From Diadema setosum (taxonomy: Eukaryota; Echinodermata; Echinoidea; Diadematoida; Diadematidae): a DNA stretch of 64,000 bases. Location of the stretch: positions 36,765,992 to 36,829,991 of the forward strand of contig CM067069.1 in assembly GCA_033980235.1 (NCBI GenBank), in the 5' to 3' direction. The notes beneath the pieces were generated by a model, which ran no database searches, was not told where the DNA came from, and was given only the letters and a program-made list of their open reading frames with translations. Below, piece after piece: positions 48,989 through 58,639 of this stretch (position 1 is its first letter; every line of letters starts with the position of its first letter). The position numbers and the translations under genes are program-made.

Positions 48989-49116
48989 GTCTGGCTTCCA
49001 GACCCTCTGCTCGTAATCTTGAAAACTGGACTAGGTTTAAAGGTTGATTTGCCCCCAGCGAAGGCTGCGAATTCGTCGCCGCGGAGTCCAGGTGGCAGAG
49101 GGTCTGGAAACCCGAC
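48989..49116. mobile_element. 128-bp MITE
   Basis: Left end GTCTGGCTTCCAGACCCTCTGC mirrors right end GCAGAGGGTCTGGAAACCCGAC. Short non-coding centre with CGTCGCCGCGG. Confidence 0.7.
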
Positions 49117-49477
49117 TAGCGGATAGGTATATCGTGCCTGTTTTTTGAAAGCGTCGAGACCACCTCTCATGCTGGCTTTGGTATATAAAATTAAGAATTC
49201 TACCATTTTAAGCAATTCGATGGATTTTTGGTAAAACGGGATGCTCAACATCTTGTCACTTTAAAGACCTAATAAAATGCGTGCAAAATGTTTTAATATG
49301 CAAAAGAAATGTAAAATATATGTCATGATTATCAATGTGAATATGTTTTCATTGTCGTTCCGGTTTTTATTGCTTCTAGAAACTCCCCCAAATATCACAT
49401 TTTTGGAGGATCTCGTTGCAGTTTTTGCGAAAAAATACGTCACGTAACCAACACCCCTGAACCGATTGATGACATAT

Positions 49478-49636
49478 AAACACGGAGTTATTCAAATTTA
49501 TTTTTTTTTTTTCCGTCGAGACGTCGAGATGTACGCCCATGATTTTTTATCATGGCTACTACTAAAACACTGATCAATTCAGTGCTTATTAACGTCGATG
49601 TAGGGCAATTTGTCAATCAGTTGCAAACACGGAGTT
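49478..49636 (+). mobile_element. Rearranged single SINE copy, 12-bp target duplication
   Basis: Flanked by AAACACGGAGTT at 49478-49489 and 49625-49636. The right part (about 49537-49624) matches the sense strand of the 15.5-16.5 kb array unit from TACGCCCATG to CAATCAGTTGC. The left part (ATTCAAATTTA, a T run, CCGTCGAGA) matches the same unit in the opposite orientation. The tRNA body is missing. This looks like a 5'-truncated copy with a 5' inversion. Confidence 0.75.
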
Positions 49637-50265
49637 GTGCTCAGTTAGCAGACGCCGCTCAGCACTAGCACTTACTAGCTTGGTACACGCGCGTACACGT
49701 TAGCTAGCCCGGCCAGGCCCGGGCCCGGATGTGCGCTCCCGGTCGACCTACTGAGTGTCGACGTACATGTACGTACGCATTAGTACCACGTACATTATCA
49801 CTAAGTTAGCTTGCACAAATACCTGGTACCTCGACCATAATGTATTCCCCTATATGGGTAAATTTCGACATTGATGATGATGATGATGAATGCAGCTCTG
49901 ACGATAGCGGAGAAGAAGAGGAGGCTCATGAAGTTGAAGGGGAAAATGGGGAGGGAGAGGCAGCCGATGAACCAGAATGTTATCGTTGAGCGAATGAATA
50001 TGGCACCAAGTCCGAGAATAGACCTCACGGAAACGATCGCCTGGGAAATACAGAGTGGTATGTGAGGTATACCCCCATAGTTTAACGTTAGAAAGGATAT
50101 ACTGTATTCTATATGATTGACACTGTAAGTTATAACTGTTTGTCCAGTAAGTAGAAGAAGAACAGACCCAGCTCGCTCACAAAGTGAGCGGCTACCCCGG
50201 CCGCCGCAAGCGGGAGCGTCCCGGCCGTGGCCTGGCCAGTCGGCCGGCGCTAACAAGTTAAACTA
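49637..50265. other. CpG-rich region with a possible first exon
   Basis: 49660-49800 and 50160-50250 are CG-rich (GCCCGGGCCCGG, GGCCGGCGC). Between them, on the plus strand, an ATG run at about 49873 opens a basic frame ending APSPRIDLTETIAWEIQSG just before a donor-like GTATGTGAG at about 50057. Another plus frame is very acidic. I cannot tell which frame, if any, is used, and no downstream exon was found. Confidence 0.25.
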
Positions 50266-50400
50266 GTACGTAGTAGTAGTAGTAGTCTACTAGTCTACTA
50301 GTCTACTAGTGGTAGTATTCTACTAGTGCTACTACTAGTAGTAGTAGTAGTACTAGTGTCACTAGGTCTAGTAGACTAGTAAGTAGTAATAGTATCAGAA
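50266..50400. repeat. TAG/CTA microsatellite with inverted blocks
   Basis: Runs of TAG alternate with runs of CTA (GTAGTAGTAGT, CTACTAGTCTACTAGT, GTAGTAGTAGTAGTACTAGT), giving many self-complementary stretches. Confidence 0.85.
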
Positions 50401-50559
50401 TCGTTGGTAGTAGTACAGAGGATACACTCTATACATTACGTAGGGGGATTAGAGTATGTTACAGCAACACAGTATGGGTCGTGGCTCCAAAAACAAAACA
50501 AATAAAAGGCCTAACCAGTGTCCCATGGTCAGTTTCTGCAATAATTGTTATCAGTAAAT

Positions 50560-51251
50560 TGTGACCCTGCACCTCAAAACAAACAAAAAGTCGCCAGACA
50601 TGAATTTTCAGTTAAGACCATATTCTGAAGGAACAGACTTTAAGCTTTAAAATGATGTATAACTCAAATCAAATGGACTCTCCTAACCTATCTAAATATT
50701 GGAAAGAAAGCACAAACTCAGGAAAAGCGTGAACAGAGAAAAGAGGCTCTGAAGTACAATGTCTATTCAAGCGCTTAATCTTTACCAAACCGTGCTGGCT
50801 GTGCGATGAATGGGACAAAAAAAACAGGAAGTAAACCACTAGAGTAACAACAATGAAGGGATTATTAGACTAAACTGAAATTAAGCATGCCTCATTAACA
50901 CATTGTGTCCATAATCAATGCCAACTTTCAAAGCAGTAGCACTATCCTTTCAAAAGCTATTAGAGTTGAAAGTGAAGAGTGTGGACAAGGTTTTTCAAAA
51001 ATGAAAAAGGGATTCTGAAGACACACCTAATCACACTATTCTACCAAAAATGTTTGAGATAAACTGCTAAAAAACACACTTTCCTGCTCGTTTTATGATA
51101 CCAAATTTTAGCATAATGTAAAAGAAGACCCGCTCTTTCAGAAAATATGAAAAAGTCAAGTTCGGCTAGGTTGACCCATTTCACTTATTTTCAGTCCTCG
51201 CGCAAAATCAGTGTGTGCGACTTTATGTTCGTTTTGAGGTGCACTGTCACA
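50560..51251. mobile_element. TGTGACCCTGCACCT-family element, full length
   Basis: 692 bp. Ends TGTGACCCTGCACCTCAAAAC and GTTTTGAGGTGCACTGTCACA, with inner AAAAAGTCGCC / GCGACTTTATG. It is the inverse-orientation twin of 61160-61853, sharing the interior almost throughout. Non-coding. Confidence 0.82.
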
Positions 51252-51530
51252 ATTAGATGCGCCATTTTCTAAGAAAAAGTTACCAAGAATGAATTTTGGT
51301 CGAGTAGTTTTTGTTTTATGATACAAATCATACTGTGGAAGGAAGCCCCATCAACCGCCGCGCTTATCTACCGATGAACGCCACGGACCGTAACTAGGGC
51401 TGAATTCACGAGTAGGCCTAAAACTGGTTAGGCTTATAAACAGGCGAGCTGCCGTAGTATTAGTACAAACACTCAGTGGTGGTGCTATCATGAAATACTG
51501 CTACACTGTATATCTATTGTTGTGTGAAAA

Positions 51531-51834
51531 TTATTTGCTTCAGAATGGTCTCATATTCAAGTAATGTGCAGTTTAATGTTTCCAGGTAAGCGTCCCTTTT
51601 CAGTGACGGGGCATTAATCTGCACATTCCCTTTAAAGTAAAAAAATAAATCCAAAGATAGTCATTATCTTCCAAGGTTTCTATTATTTGCTTCAGAAAGG
51701 TCTCATATTCAAGTAATGTGCAGTTTAATGTTTCCAGGTAAGCGTCCCTTTTCAGTGACGGGGCATTAATCTGCACATTCCCTTTAAAGTAAAAAAATAA
51801 ATCCAAAGATAGTGATTATCTTCCAAGGTTTCTA
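51531..51834. repeat. 152-bp tandem duplication
   Basis: 51531-51682 and 51683-51834 are nearly identical (differences such as GAATGGTCT/GAAAGGTCT and TAGTCATT/TAGTGATT). The minus strand stays open through most of it (LKRDAYLETLNCTLLEYET). No splice frame. Confidence 0.9.
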
Positions 51835-52578
51835 TGCATTATAAAAGTAAAAGATTCCGATGTTGTAAAGAAATCACGATGATAGTATCGACACTTGTAA
51901 TGGTTCAAGGCTCGGTAGTCTAGTTATTAATTTTGGCACAATCTTTTCCCCGATATTGTTACCTGTGTATTCTGTAAACTTGTGTTGAAGTATGTGCCGG
52001 TCACCAGCGTAAGAATATAAAAATTAGTTTGAATTAAATGCATTGTATGAGTGATCAGAACCCAGTGGTAAATGAGACAGCAAGTAGTAAAGTTTGGAAT
52101 TTCGAATAATATTTTTTTTTTCGATTACTATTCGTTTCGTTGAGAGTTCAATCTTCTTATGAGATTCATGGTAAGAAACACGGCAAAAATTGTACATTAT
52201 CAACAATTGGGGGAAGATCAAACATTCGCACAGAAAGTGCAGTTAAGTCCGAGGAGGACAAAAAGGATGAAGTATCCACACACCACAGAACGACATAACT
52301 CTACCATCGAAAACATCATCTACATTCATTGTTCTGTCCTCCCCTACATCATGCTCACCCTAATGCACATTTTGCAGTCATCTTTTTTTAAAAACTTTTC
52401 TGTTTTGGTTAATTTTTGGTCTGACCTTTCCTATCAAAGGAATTGTATCGTGATTTGAAATATGTACTTTCTACCATCATAGGATTTCCCAATAAATAAA
52501 AAGAAAACCGGAAACCCAAAAGGCATCAGAAGTAGAAAATACAGATTATGTATAGGCGTTACTTTCTGTCAATTTTAC

Positions 52579-52761
52579 CTGACATGATGATGCTGAGTTA
52601 GCGGCTGCGGAGAAGAACTTTTCAGGCCAGAAATCGCATGTCAGAGTGAAGCTCGAAAGACTTGGCAATGTACACACCAATCGGGCCAATCCTCCTCCCA
52701 TTGAGGAGTGGTATTCAAAACATTTGTCACTGCTCTGAAAATGCAACGTCAGATCGTCAGT
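52579..52761 (-). CDS. LRR exon of NLR-type gene
   Basis: 183 bp, phase 0/0. Acceptor CGTTTCTACAG before ACTGACG at 52761; donor GTAAAATTG from 52578. Encodes TDDLTLHFQ, variable SSDKCFEYHSS, GGGLARLVCTLPSLSS and TCDFWPEKFFSAAANSASS. The intron landmark ATCAGAACCCAG is about 525 bp downstream (minus strand), as in the modules at 29-38 kb. More diverged from those than they are from each other. Confidence 0.75.
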
Positions 52762-52993
52762 CTGTAGAAACGCGGAGATATAAAGCAAAAATAATGTCAT
52801 TACAAAACAATATCACAGAGATTAACAGAATATAACAAATTTAACATATGAGATAAAGGTATATGCACAAAATTTATCGTGCCTTAAAGTATTTGGTGCA
52901 ATTGATGCCACTGGTATGAGATCAGACAATTGCCCTGCTATCGTTGTTCTGTCGTCAATAATTCCTTTCTTTCTTTCTTTCTTTCTTTGAAAG

Positions 52994-53031
<38 letters not shown>

Positions 53032-53471
53032 TTTACCTTCCTTTTCTTTAGTTCTTATTCGTAATTTGAGTAAACCATACGTCAAACGTTGTCAAAATTA
53101 ATGCATACCGGCAGAGGTTTGACAGAAATCTAAATAGTGAATTATTATCGAAATTATCGATTATGGCAATAAGCAAGAACAAAGCCCACTGAATTCTCTT
53201 ACATCTTTCCCGACGTACACACTTAATGCAGCCAACTTGTTTTAATGATAGGTGCTTGTAGACAAGACAAATTAATGAAAAAGGAAACAACAGATCTCTG
53301 TCACTCTCAAGTCAATACAACAATGTTATTGCTGATTACTCTTTTGAAACCCTATTTGCAAATACAGGTGGTTCCAAAGTCTTCTATGAACATAATATGA
53401 GCTCCAACCACTCAAAACGAAGAAAGTAATATATCGAAATAATGAAATAAAGAAGTTAAGACAATACTTAC

Positions 53472-53649
53472 TACAACAATACATTCTGTAAAGATCAAAA
53501 CGAATAACACATGATCCATGCTCCACTTTGTAGAATTTAATGCATAAATGAGACATACTTTTCTTTATTGAATCTATCATGGTCGTGTAAATGTCAATTT
53601 CGCCAAAGTAAATCGTTAAGCTATAACCTGTGAGGCTGTCAATGCGTAT
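53472..53649 (-). CDS. Possible LRR-related exon
   Basis: 178-bp minus-strand segment: 59 codons plus one base, entering in phase 0 after CTATCAAAG and leaving in phase 1 at a strong GTAAGTATT donor (53471-53463). Residues include IRIDSL, LTIYFGEID, SMSHLCIKFYKVEHGSC and VIRFDLYRM, with regular hydrophobic spacing. The length matches neighbouring LRR exons but sequence similarity is low and the acceptor tract is weak. The phase-1 exit does not fit the phase-0 exons downstream. Confidence 0.33.
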
Positions 53650-53906
53650 CTTTGATAGTATTGTTACATTGTCGGAATAAATAAGGATTGTGGGGATGTA
53701 AACTGTTATAAAATATTGTATACTCAAACTGCAATTTTTTTTCATATGAAAAAAGAACACATGCAAGTCCGTTTAGAAAAGACATAATTCATTTCAAAAC
53801 ATAGGAAGAGTGGTGTTTCGAGTTGTCCGTACTTTCTCCAATGACAAACATATGAAAATTATAGGGCCATACACATAATATTTATGATATTAATACCAAA
53901 GGTAAG

Positions 53907-54101
53907 TTATACAGAATCAAAGGCAACAGATATCTGACAGATTGGTACCATTTTATCGGTCTTTCCACCCTGGAGCTCAAAGTAGCAGCATTTCACCCGA
54001 AAGCTTGTAAGACGTGGCATACTGGAAATCCATTTGGTCAAGTCTCCTTCCACTGAGGATTGACACTGAGAATCTTCAATGGACAACTTCAGATTCTGAA
54101 T
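53907..54101 (-). CDS. LRR exon without donor, reads into a stop
   Basis: Acceptor CTTATATTTATAG before ATTCAG at 54101. Phase-0 reading gives IQNLKLSIEDSQCQSS, GDLTKWISSMPRLTSF, VKCCYFELQGGK and PICQ, homologous to the 183-bp LRR exons through the CAG that normally precedes the donor. Here CAG is followed by ATATCT instead of GT, and the frame runs eight more codons to TAA at 53907-53909. It is either a genuine last exon of an NLR transcript or a dead LRR exon. Confidence 0.6.
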   Translation of the reverse strand: MQNLKLSIEDSQCQSSVEGDLTKWISSMPRLTSFRVKCCYFELQGGKTDKMVPICQISVAFDSV

Positions 54102-55115
54102 CTATAAATATAAGACGTAAACATATGAACTGACATTTTAGGGAAAATACAGATTAGATACTGTCAATTCAGAATCTTATCATGAAAACAAAAAATCAAT
54201 ATTTGTCTGAATGCAACTTCACAAGCACGATGTAAATACCAAGGACCAAAAACGTGTTGAAGTAGATACCCACTCTTTTCATATAATTATGCTGACTCAT
54301 TTCTCGAAAAAAAAAATCCAGAGATGAGCTTCCAAGCTTTCTATGGATCACAAAAGAAAAAGATAGCGATGTCAGTTGTGAACGACGTTCATATCGACTC
54401 TTCTAATGGTTTAAGGAACTACAATCTGGTGATAATATGTTTTGCCACACTCTTTTCCCCAATATTGTATCATGCCTATTCGTCAAACATGTGTTGAAGT
54501 ATATGTGACCAGTCGCTAGTAGAAGAATATACAAAAGTAGTTTGAGATTTAAATGCATACTTCGAGTGATCAGAACCCAGTGATAAATGAGTAAGTTCTT
54601 AGGTAAGTTTTGCATTTCGAAGAACATGTTTTCTTTTCGATTGCCGTATTCTCCCGTTGGTCGTCTCCCGTCCGTTTCTTTGACAGTTCAATCTTCTTCT
54701 CAAGGGATATTTGGTAAGGAACACGGCGAACTTTTACATATTATATCATCAAAAATGAGACAGATAGAATTTTCACATAAAAAATACAGTTAAGTTCGAG
54801 GAGGACAAAGAGCGTGAAGTATCCACACACTATCGAATCAGATAACTCTACCATCGTCAAAACCATCTACATTCATTGTTTTGTAGTCCCCTGTATCATT
54901 CTCACTTAACACTCCTTTTACAAACTTTTCTGTTTGGTTTTATCTTTGGTCTCACCCGATTATCCCAGAAATTGTATTATGATTTCAAACATGTACTTTC
55001 TATACCATCAGAATTCTTACCAATAAAATTTGATTAAAAAAAAACCGGATAGCCAAAATGTATCACATGTAGAAAATGTTGATTATGAATAAGCTCTACT
55101 TTGTGGTGATTTTAC
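54102..55115 (-). repeat. Intron of older NLR module
   Basis: 54310-54630 aligns with about 51800-52100: CAGAGATGAGCTTCCAAGCTTTCTATG against CAAAGATAGTGATTATCTTCCAAGGTTTCTATG, then TGTGTTGAAGTAT and GATCAGAACCCAGTG. This supports the same exon-intron module unit as at 29-38 kb. Confidence 0.6.
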
Positions 55116-55298
55116 CTGACACGATGATGCTGATTCAGCGGCTGTTGAGAAGAACGTTTCAGGCCAGAAGTCGCATGTTAGAGTGAAACTCGAAAGGACT
55201 GGCAATGTACACACCAATCTGGCCAAACATTTTCCCATTGAGGAGTGACATTCAAAATCCCCATTACTTTTGTGAAAATGCAGCTTTAGATCTTGAAT
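55116..55298 (-). CDS. LRR exon of NLR-type gene
   Basis: 183 bp, phase 0/0. Acceptor GTTTCTTTAG before ATTCAAG at 55298; donor GTAAAATC from 55115. Encodes IQDLKLHFH, variable KSNGDFECHSS, GKCLARLVCTLPVLSS and TCDFWPETFFSTAAESASS. ATCAGAACCCAG lies about 550 bp downstream in transcript direction. Best candidate for the LRR following the exon at 60524-60685. Confidence 0.75.
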
Positions 55299-55409
55299 CT
55301 AAAGAAACGTAGGGGGAAAACAAAACATATGATAAGAACGGCAAAATCATGTAAATATGGAGTAACAAAATATGAAAGAAATAATCACCTGGTAATGACT
55401 CAATCTAAC

Positions 55410-55496
55410 ATCGCCGAGGTGATCCGCAAGGTGTCTATCTATAAGAACCAAAGGCGAGGGCTGATAGACACCTCAAGTACATCACCTAGGCGATGG
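55410..55496. repeat. Short hairpin
   Basis: ATCGCCGAGGTGATCC...AAGGTGTCTATC pairs with GATAGACACCT...ATCACCTAGGCGAT around a loop of about 24 bp. MITE remnant or structured RNA; undecided. Confidence 0.6.
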
Positions 55497-55703
55497 TAGA
55501 TTTATCCATTGCCCGATAACTTGGATATGATTATAATATGCTTTGTGTCCCACAACGATTGACAATTTTGAGATTTGATAAGAATGTATTTCATCAAGCA
55601 CGCAGATTTTTACTTTGTAATGTTTACAACACATGTAGTTGTACCGTAAAACCACGATCCGCAACACAACGGCAGTCGAATGAACGAGAGTGACTTTAGA
55701 TTT

Positions 55704-55752
55704 AAGCGATAACAAGCGATACTGATGGCATCGGTATCGCTTGTTACCGCTT
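55704..55752. repeat. Near-perfect 19-bp hairpin
   Basis: AAGCGATAACAAGCGATAC and GTATCGCTTGTTACCGCTT pair with one mismatch around an 11-bp loop. Confidence 0.75.
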
Positions 55753-56013
55753 CGATCTAACGTTACTCGATACATTATCTTTATCGTTATCGATACATAT
55801 TATGGAAAATTTATTAGGTGATGTGCACGGAGATGTGTGCCACTAGTATACAAATATACTTGGCCTTGAGAGTTTCTTGTTAAAACTATGGGCAGAGGTG
55901 ACTCCAAACTAGTACTATTCACTGTTACTAGTCACTAGTTTCAAACTCGAAACTAGGCAAAATATATTTGTTTTATATTTTGGATCAAAAATTTGAATAA
56001 AAAGTGAAAATCA

Positions 56014-56290
56014 TTATAGGCCTAGCCTAACCCCGGGACGCTCCGTGTACACAGTTACACTGCAACTCTGCGTGTTGGGGCTGGTCGCAGTTCGGCTTAG
56101 CCGCACCGCGGCGGCAGCGCAGCGCCTGCAATACGCAGCAGTGCGAGAGACCGGAAATTGAAAAACGTAGCAGCCGTGGCACCGCCAGAGTTGCCCGTCG
56201 GATGTATCCAAGCGCTCGTATGGCCGCTGCAAACCTGAACCCTAGAATTCGGGACCGGACGTGGACGGACCACCGTTTTACGTACACTTG
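56014..56290. other. GC-rich patch
   Basis: Local GC rise (CCGCACCGCGGCGGCAGCGC). Shares CCCCGGG(A)CGCTCC with about 11766. No gene assigned. Confidence 0.35.
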
Positions 56291-56309
56291 ATTGTAAAAA
56301 AGGGTGATT

Positions 56310-56356
56310 GTGACATCATTTTGCAAATAGAATATACTATTTGCAAAATGTCGTCA
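56310..56356. repeat. 47-bp palindrome with ATTTTGCAAATAG arms
   Basis: CATTTTGCAAATAG - AATATA - CTATTTGCAAAATG, extending outwards to TGACATC / GTCGTCA with two mismatches. A third ATTTTGCAAATA follows at about 56370. Confidence 0.75.
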
Positions 56357-56399
56357 TAAAAGAGACGCCATTTTGCAAATAATACTTCATGGAGTGTCA

Positions 56400-58630
56400 A
56401 ACACACCAACACTCTAAAATAGTTCAAAATACATATAATCACGTGAAGCTCTTTTAACCAATCAATGGAAGACAAATTTTTGATCCAAAATATAAAACTT
56501 ACTAGCTACTCGCGTGACCGATAGATGAGAGAGATATCTGCATCGATTATATTCGCGGGTATGTGAAAAGTGCAGTCGAAAAAGACTATCACATAATATT
56601 CCCAGGGCATGGATGTTTGGAGAAAAACATCTCTCAGTCACGTGTTCCAAATTAAGTAATCCCATTGGTCAAACATACTTACGTAGAATATAGGGCCCTA
56701 GTACTGTTTAAACATATAAGAGCAGCATAAACGTAGAAAATTGTGTCTTTGCATTTTAATTCATCGGTATAAGATAAAGCAATTATTCCGTCTCAACTCT
56801 CTGCCGTTAATTGTTCATAAATTTTGGAGACTTGTTTTCCCATGTTCACAGTGTCACGACATGATATTTTACATTGTCCATGTGAAAGTTCTACTGATAA
56901 TCTCATCAGCCCTTTTACATCAAATTCATGTTTATGTGCAAGGCACCCATTAAAATGAGTTTACACTGCACAAGCAGCAACAGGGCAGTAACCTCTCAGC
57001 CCTTCATTACGTCAGGGGCACGAGTGTAATAAGGCATAACATAAAGGGAGAGGGTGACTCACACCAAGTGGAGACCGCTACCAGGAGCGAGGGTCATACT
57101 TCAGCTATCGGAAACATGCAAGGGGGATATTCTAGAAAGAGATGAAAAGGGCAGTTTACATCTTCTGTACTAAATTCGTATCTAAAAGAATAAAAATATA
57201 TTCATTTTTCGGATAGTATGAAAAGGTCAGACATTCAGCTCGTGCAGTCAAAATTACACCATGTATAAGATTGGATCCAAAGTCATTAAGCATAAGAGGA
57301 TCACCAACTTCTCAAAACATTTCTATTGGTTCTACAGTCTAATAGACCTGTCATTATGCAGTCATTGCTGGACGATACAATTATCGGAAGGTATAAGTTC
57401 TAAGTAATTCCACAATCATTCTTCATCTCATAATTTCATGGCCTTCTCCTCATTCTCACTAACAAAGGTTCATTTTTCATACCCATGCCTTAGAAATCCA
57501 CAAAACTGAGTCAAATAATCGGCCTGAAAGTTGAAATACTGAGCAGCCATTTCTATCTGACACAGAGACCACATCACGGAAAGAAAAGAAACAAAGGGTT
57601 CATCAAAGATGCCATGGGAGCTGTCACCCGTCACTCACAACGAGGAAACAGATAGCCTCATTCCATTGTGTGTATTGGATGCTACTTCAAGAGCAACGGG
57701 AAAATCAGAGATATTGATGATCATTACGTATACACTGACATTTCAATTCTCCTGGTGGATCTTGTAAGTTTGCTTTACTTACTGCATTGCATGATGTCTG
57801 CTCCATCACTGGAAAATTGTTAAAATGATAAAAGTACAATTGACATTATCGAGAGATTATGTTCTGCAGTTTGTGAAAAAAAAAAAACCTATAAAGGTCT
57901 GTTTTTTCATGCCTTTCATGGTGCTGACTGATGTTGAAAATTTGAGGATGTCTCAAAGAGCAGATGGACCAATAAGTATCTGAACCTGGAATCATGCAGA
58001 ATGTGAAATGACACAGTCCATGTCTTTCAGAAGTTTGGCGTGGATGACTTCAACCAGGACAATCTCCCGCTTTACCCTAGTAGAGTCTTGATACAACACA
58101 TCGAGAGAGCAAACCTCGTCAACTCTCACAACCTAATTTGTGCCTCTACTACAGGGAAATATAATATATTACATTGTAGCTATTTCCAGAGGGTATCTAT
58201 AAACTATTAAATTAAAATACTTAGAGCTTCCTACACCAACGAAATGCAGAAGTCATTGCTTCTGGAAGAATTTTGTAGAACCAATCCTCCCCGTGTAGAG
58301 CCTTAAATGTTGTGACTTCAAAAACTCATGCAGGGAATGAGCCTAGAAGACATTATATCTATTAAAGTGACTATCCCACAAATATTTAGAATATAGGGCT
58401 AATAGTGTAAACTCTACAACCAAATCATCTAAACGGGGCATTTAGTCACTCAGACACAGTTATTAAGGGGTTATTTTGAAAGTCATTTGTTTTGACGTCA
58501 GAATCACATGATTTCCCATTCACAATTTTTACCTAAACGCTACGCTTTTAAAGGAATGTTTACCATGGCTGCCATTTTGCATTTTAACATGGCAGTGTAC
58601 CTACGGGACAGGAAGTAGTCCCGCCTACGC
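56400..58630. other. Probable intron, no confirmed features
   Basis: Lies between LRR exons 55298 and 60524. 57470-58330 has mixed composition that could be old transposon coding DNA, but I cannot recover a frame. Confidence 0.35.
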
Positions 58631-58639
58631 AATTCACTG

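Noticed and set aside
49801..50256. 151-codon hydrophobic minus-strand frame resembling membrane helices
   Set aside because: It lies opposite an ATG-rich, purine-rich plus strand; the hydrophobicity follows from the complement of acidic and basic codons and no splice sites support it.
53564..53569. Polyadenylation signal for a transcript ending at 53907
   Set aside because: AATAAA is present on the minus strand but lies inside another candidate exon and such hexamers are common in AT-rich DNA.
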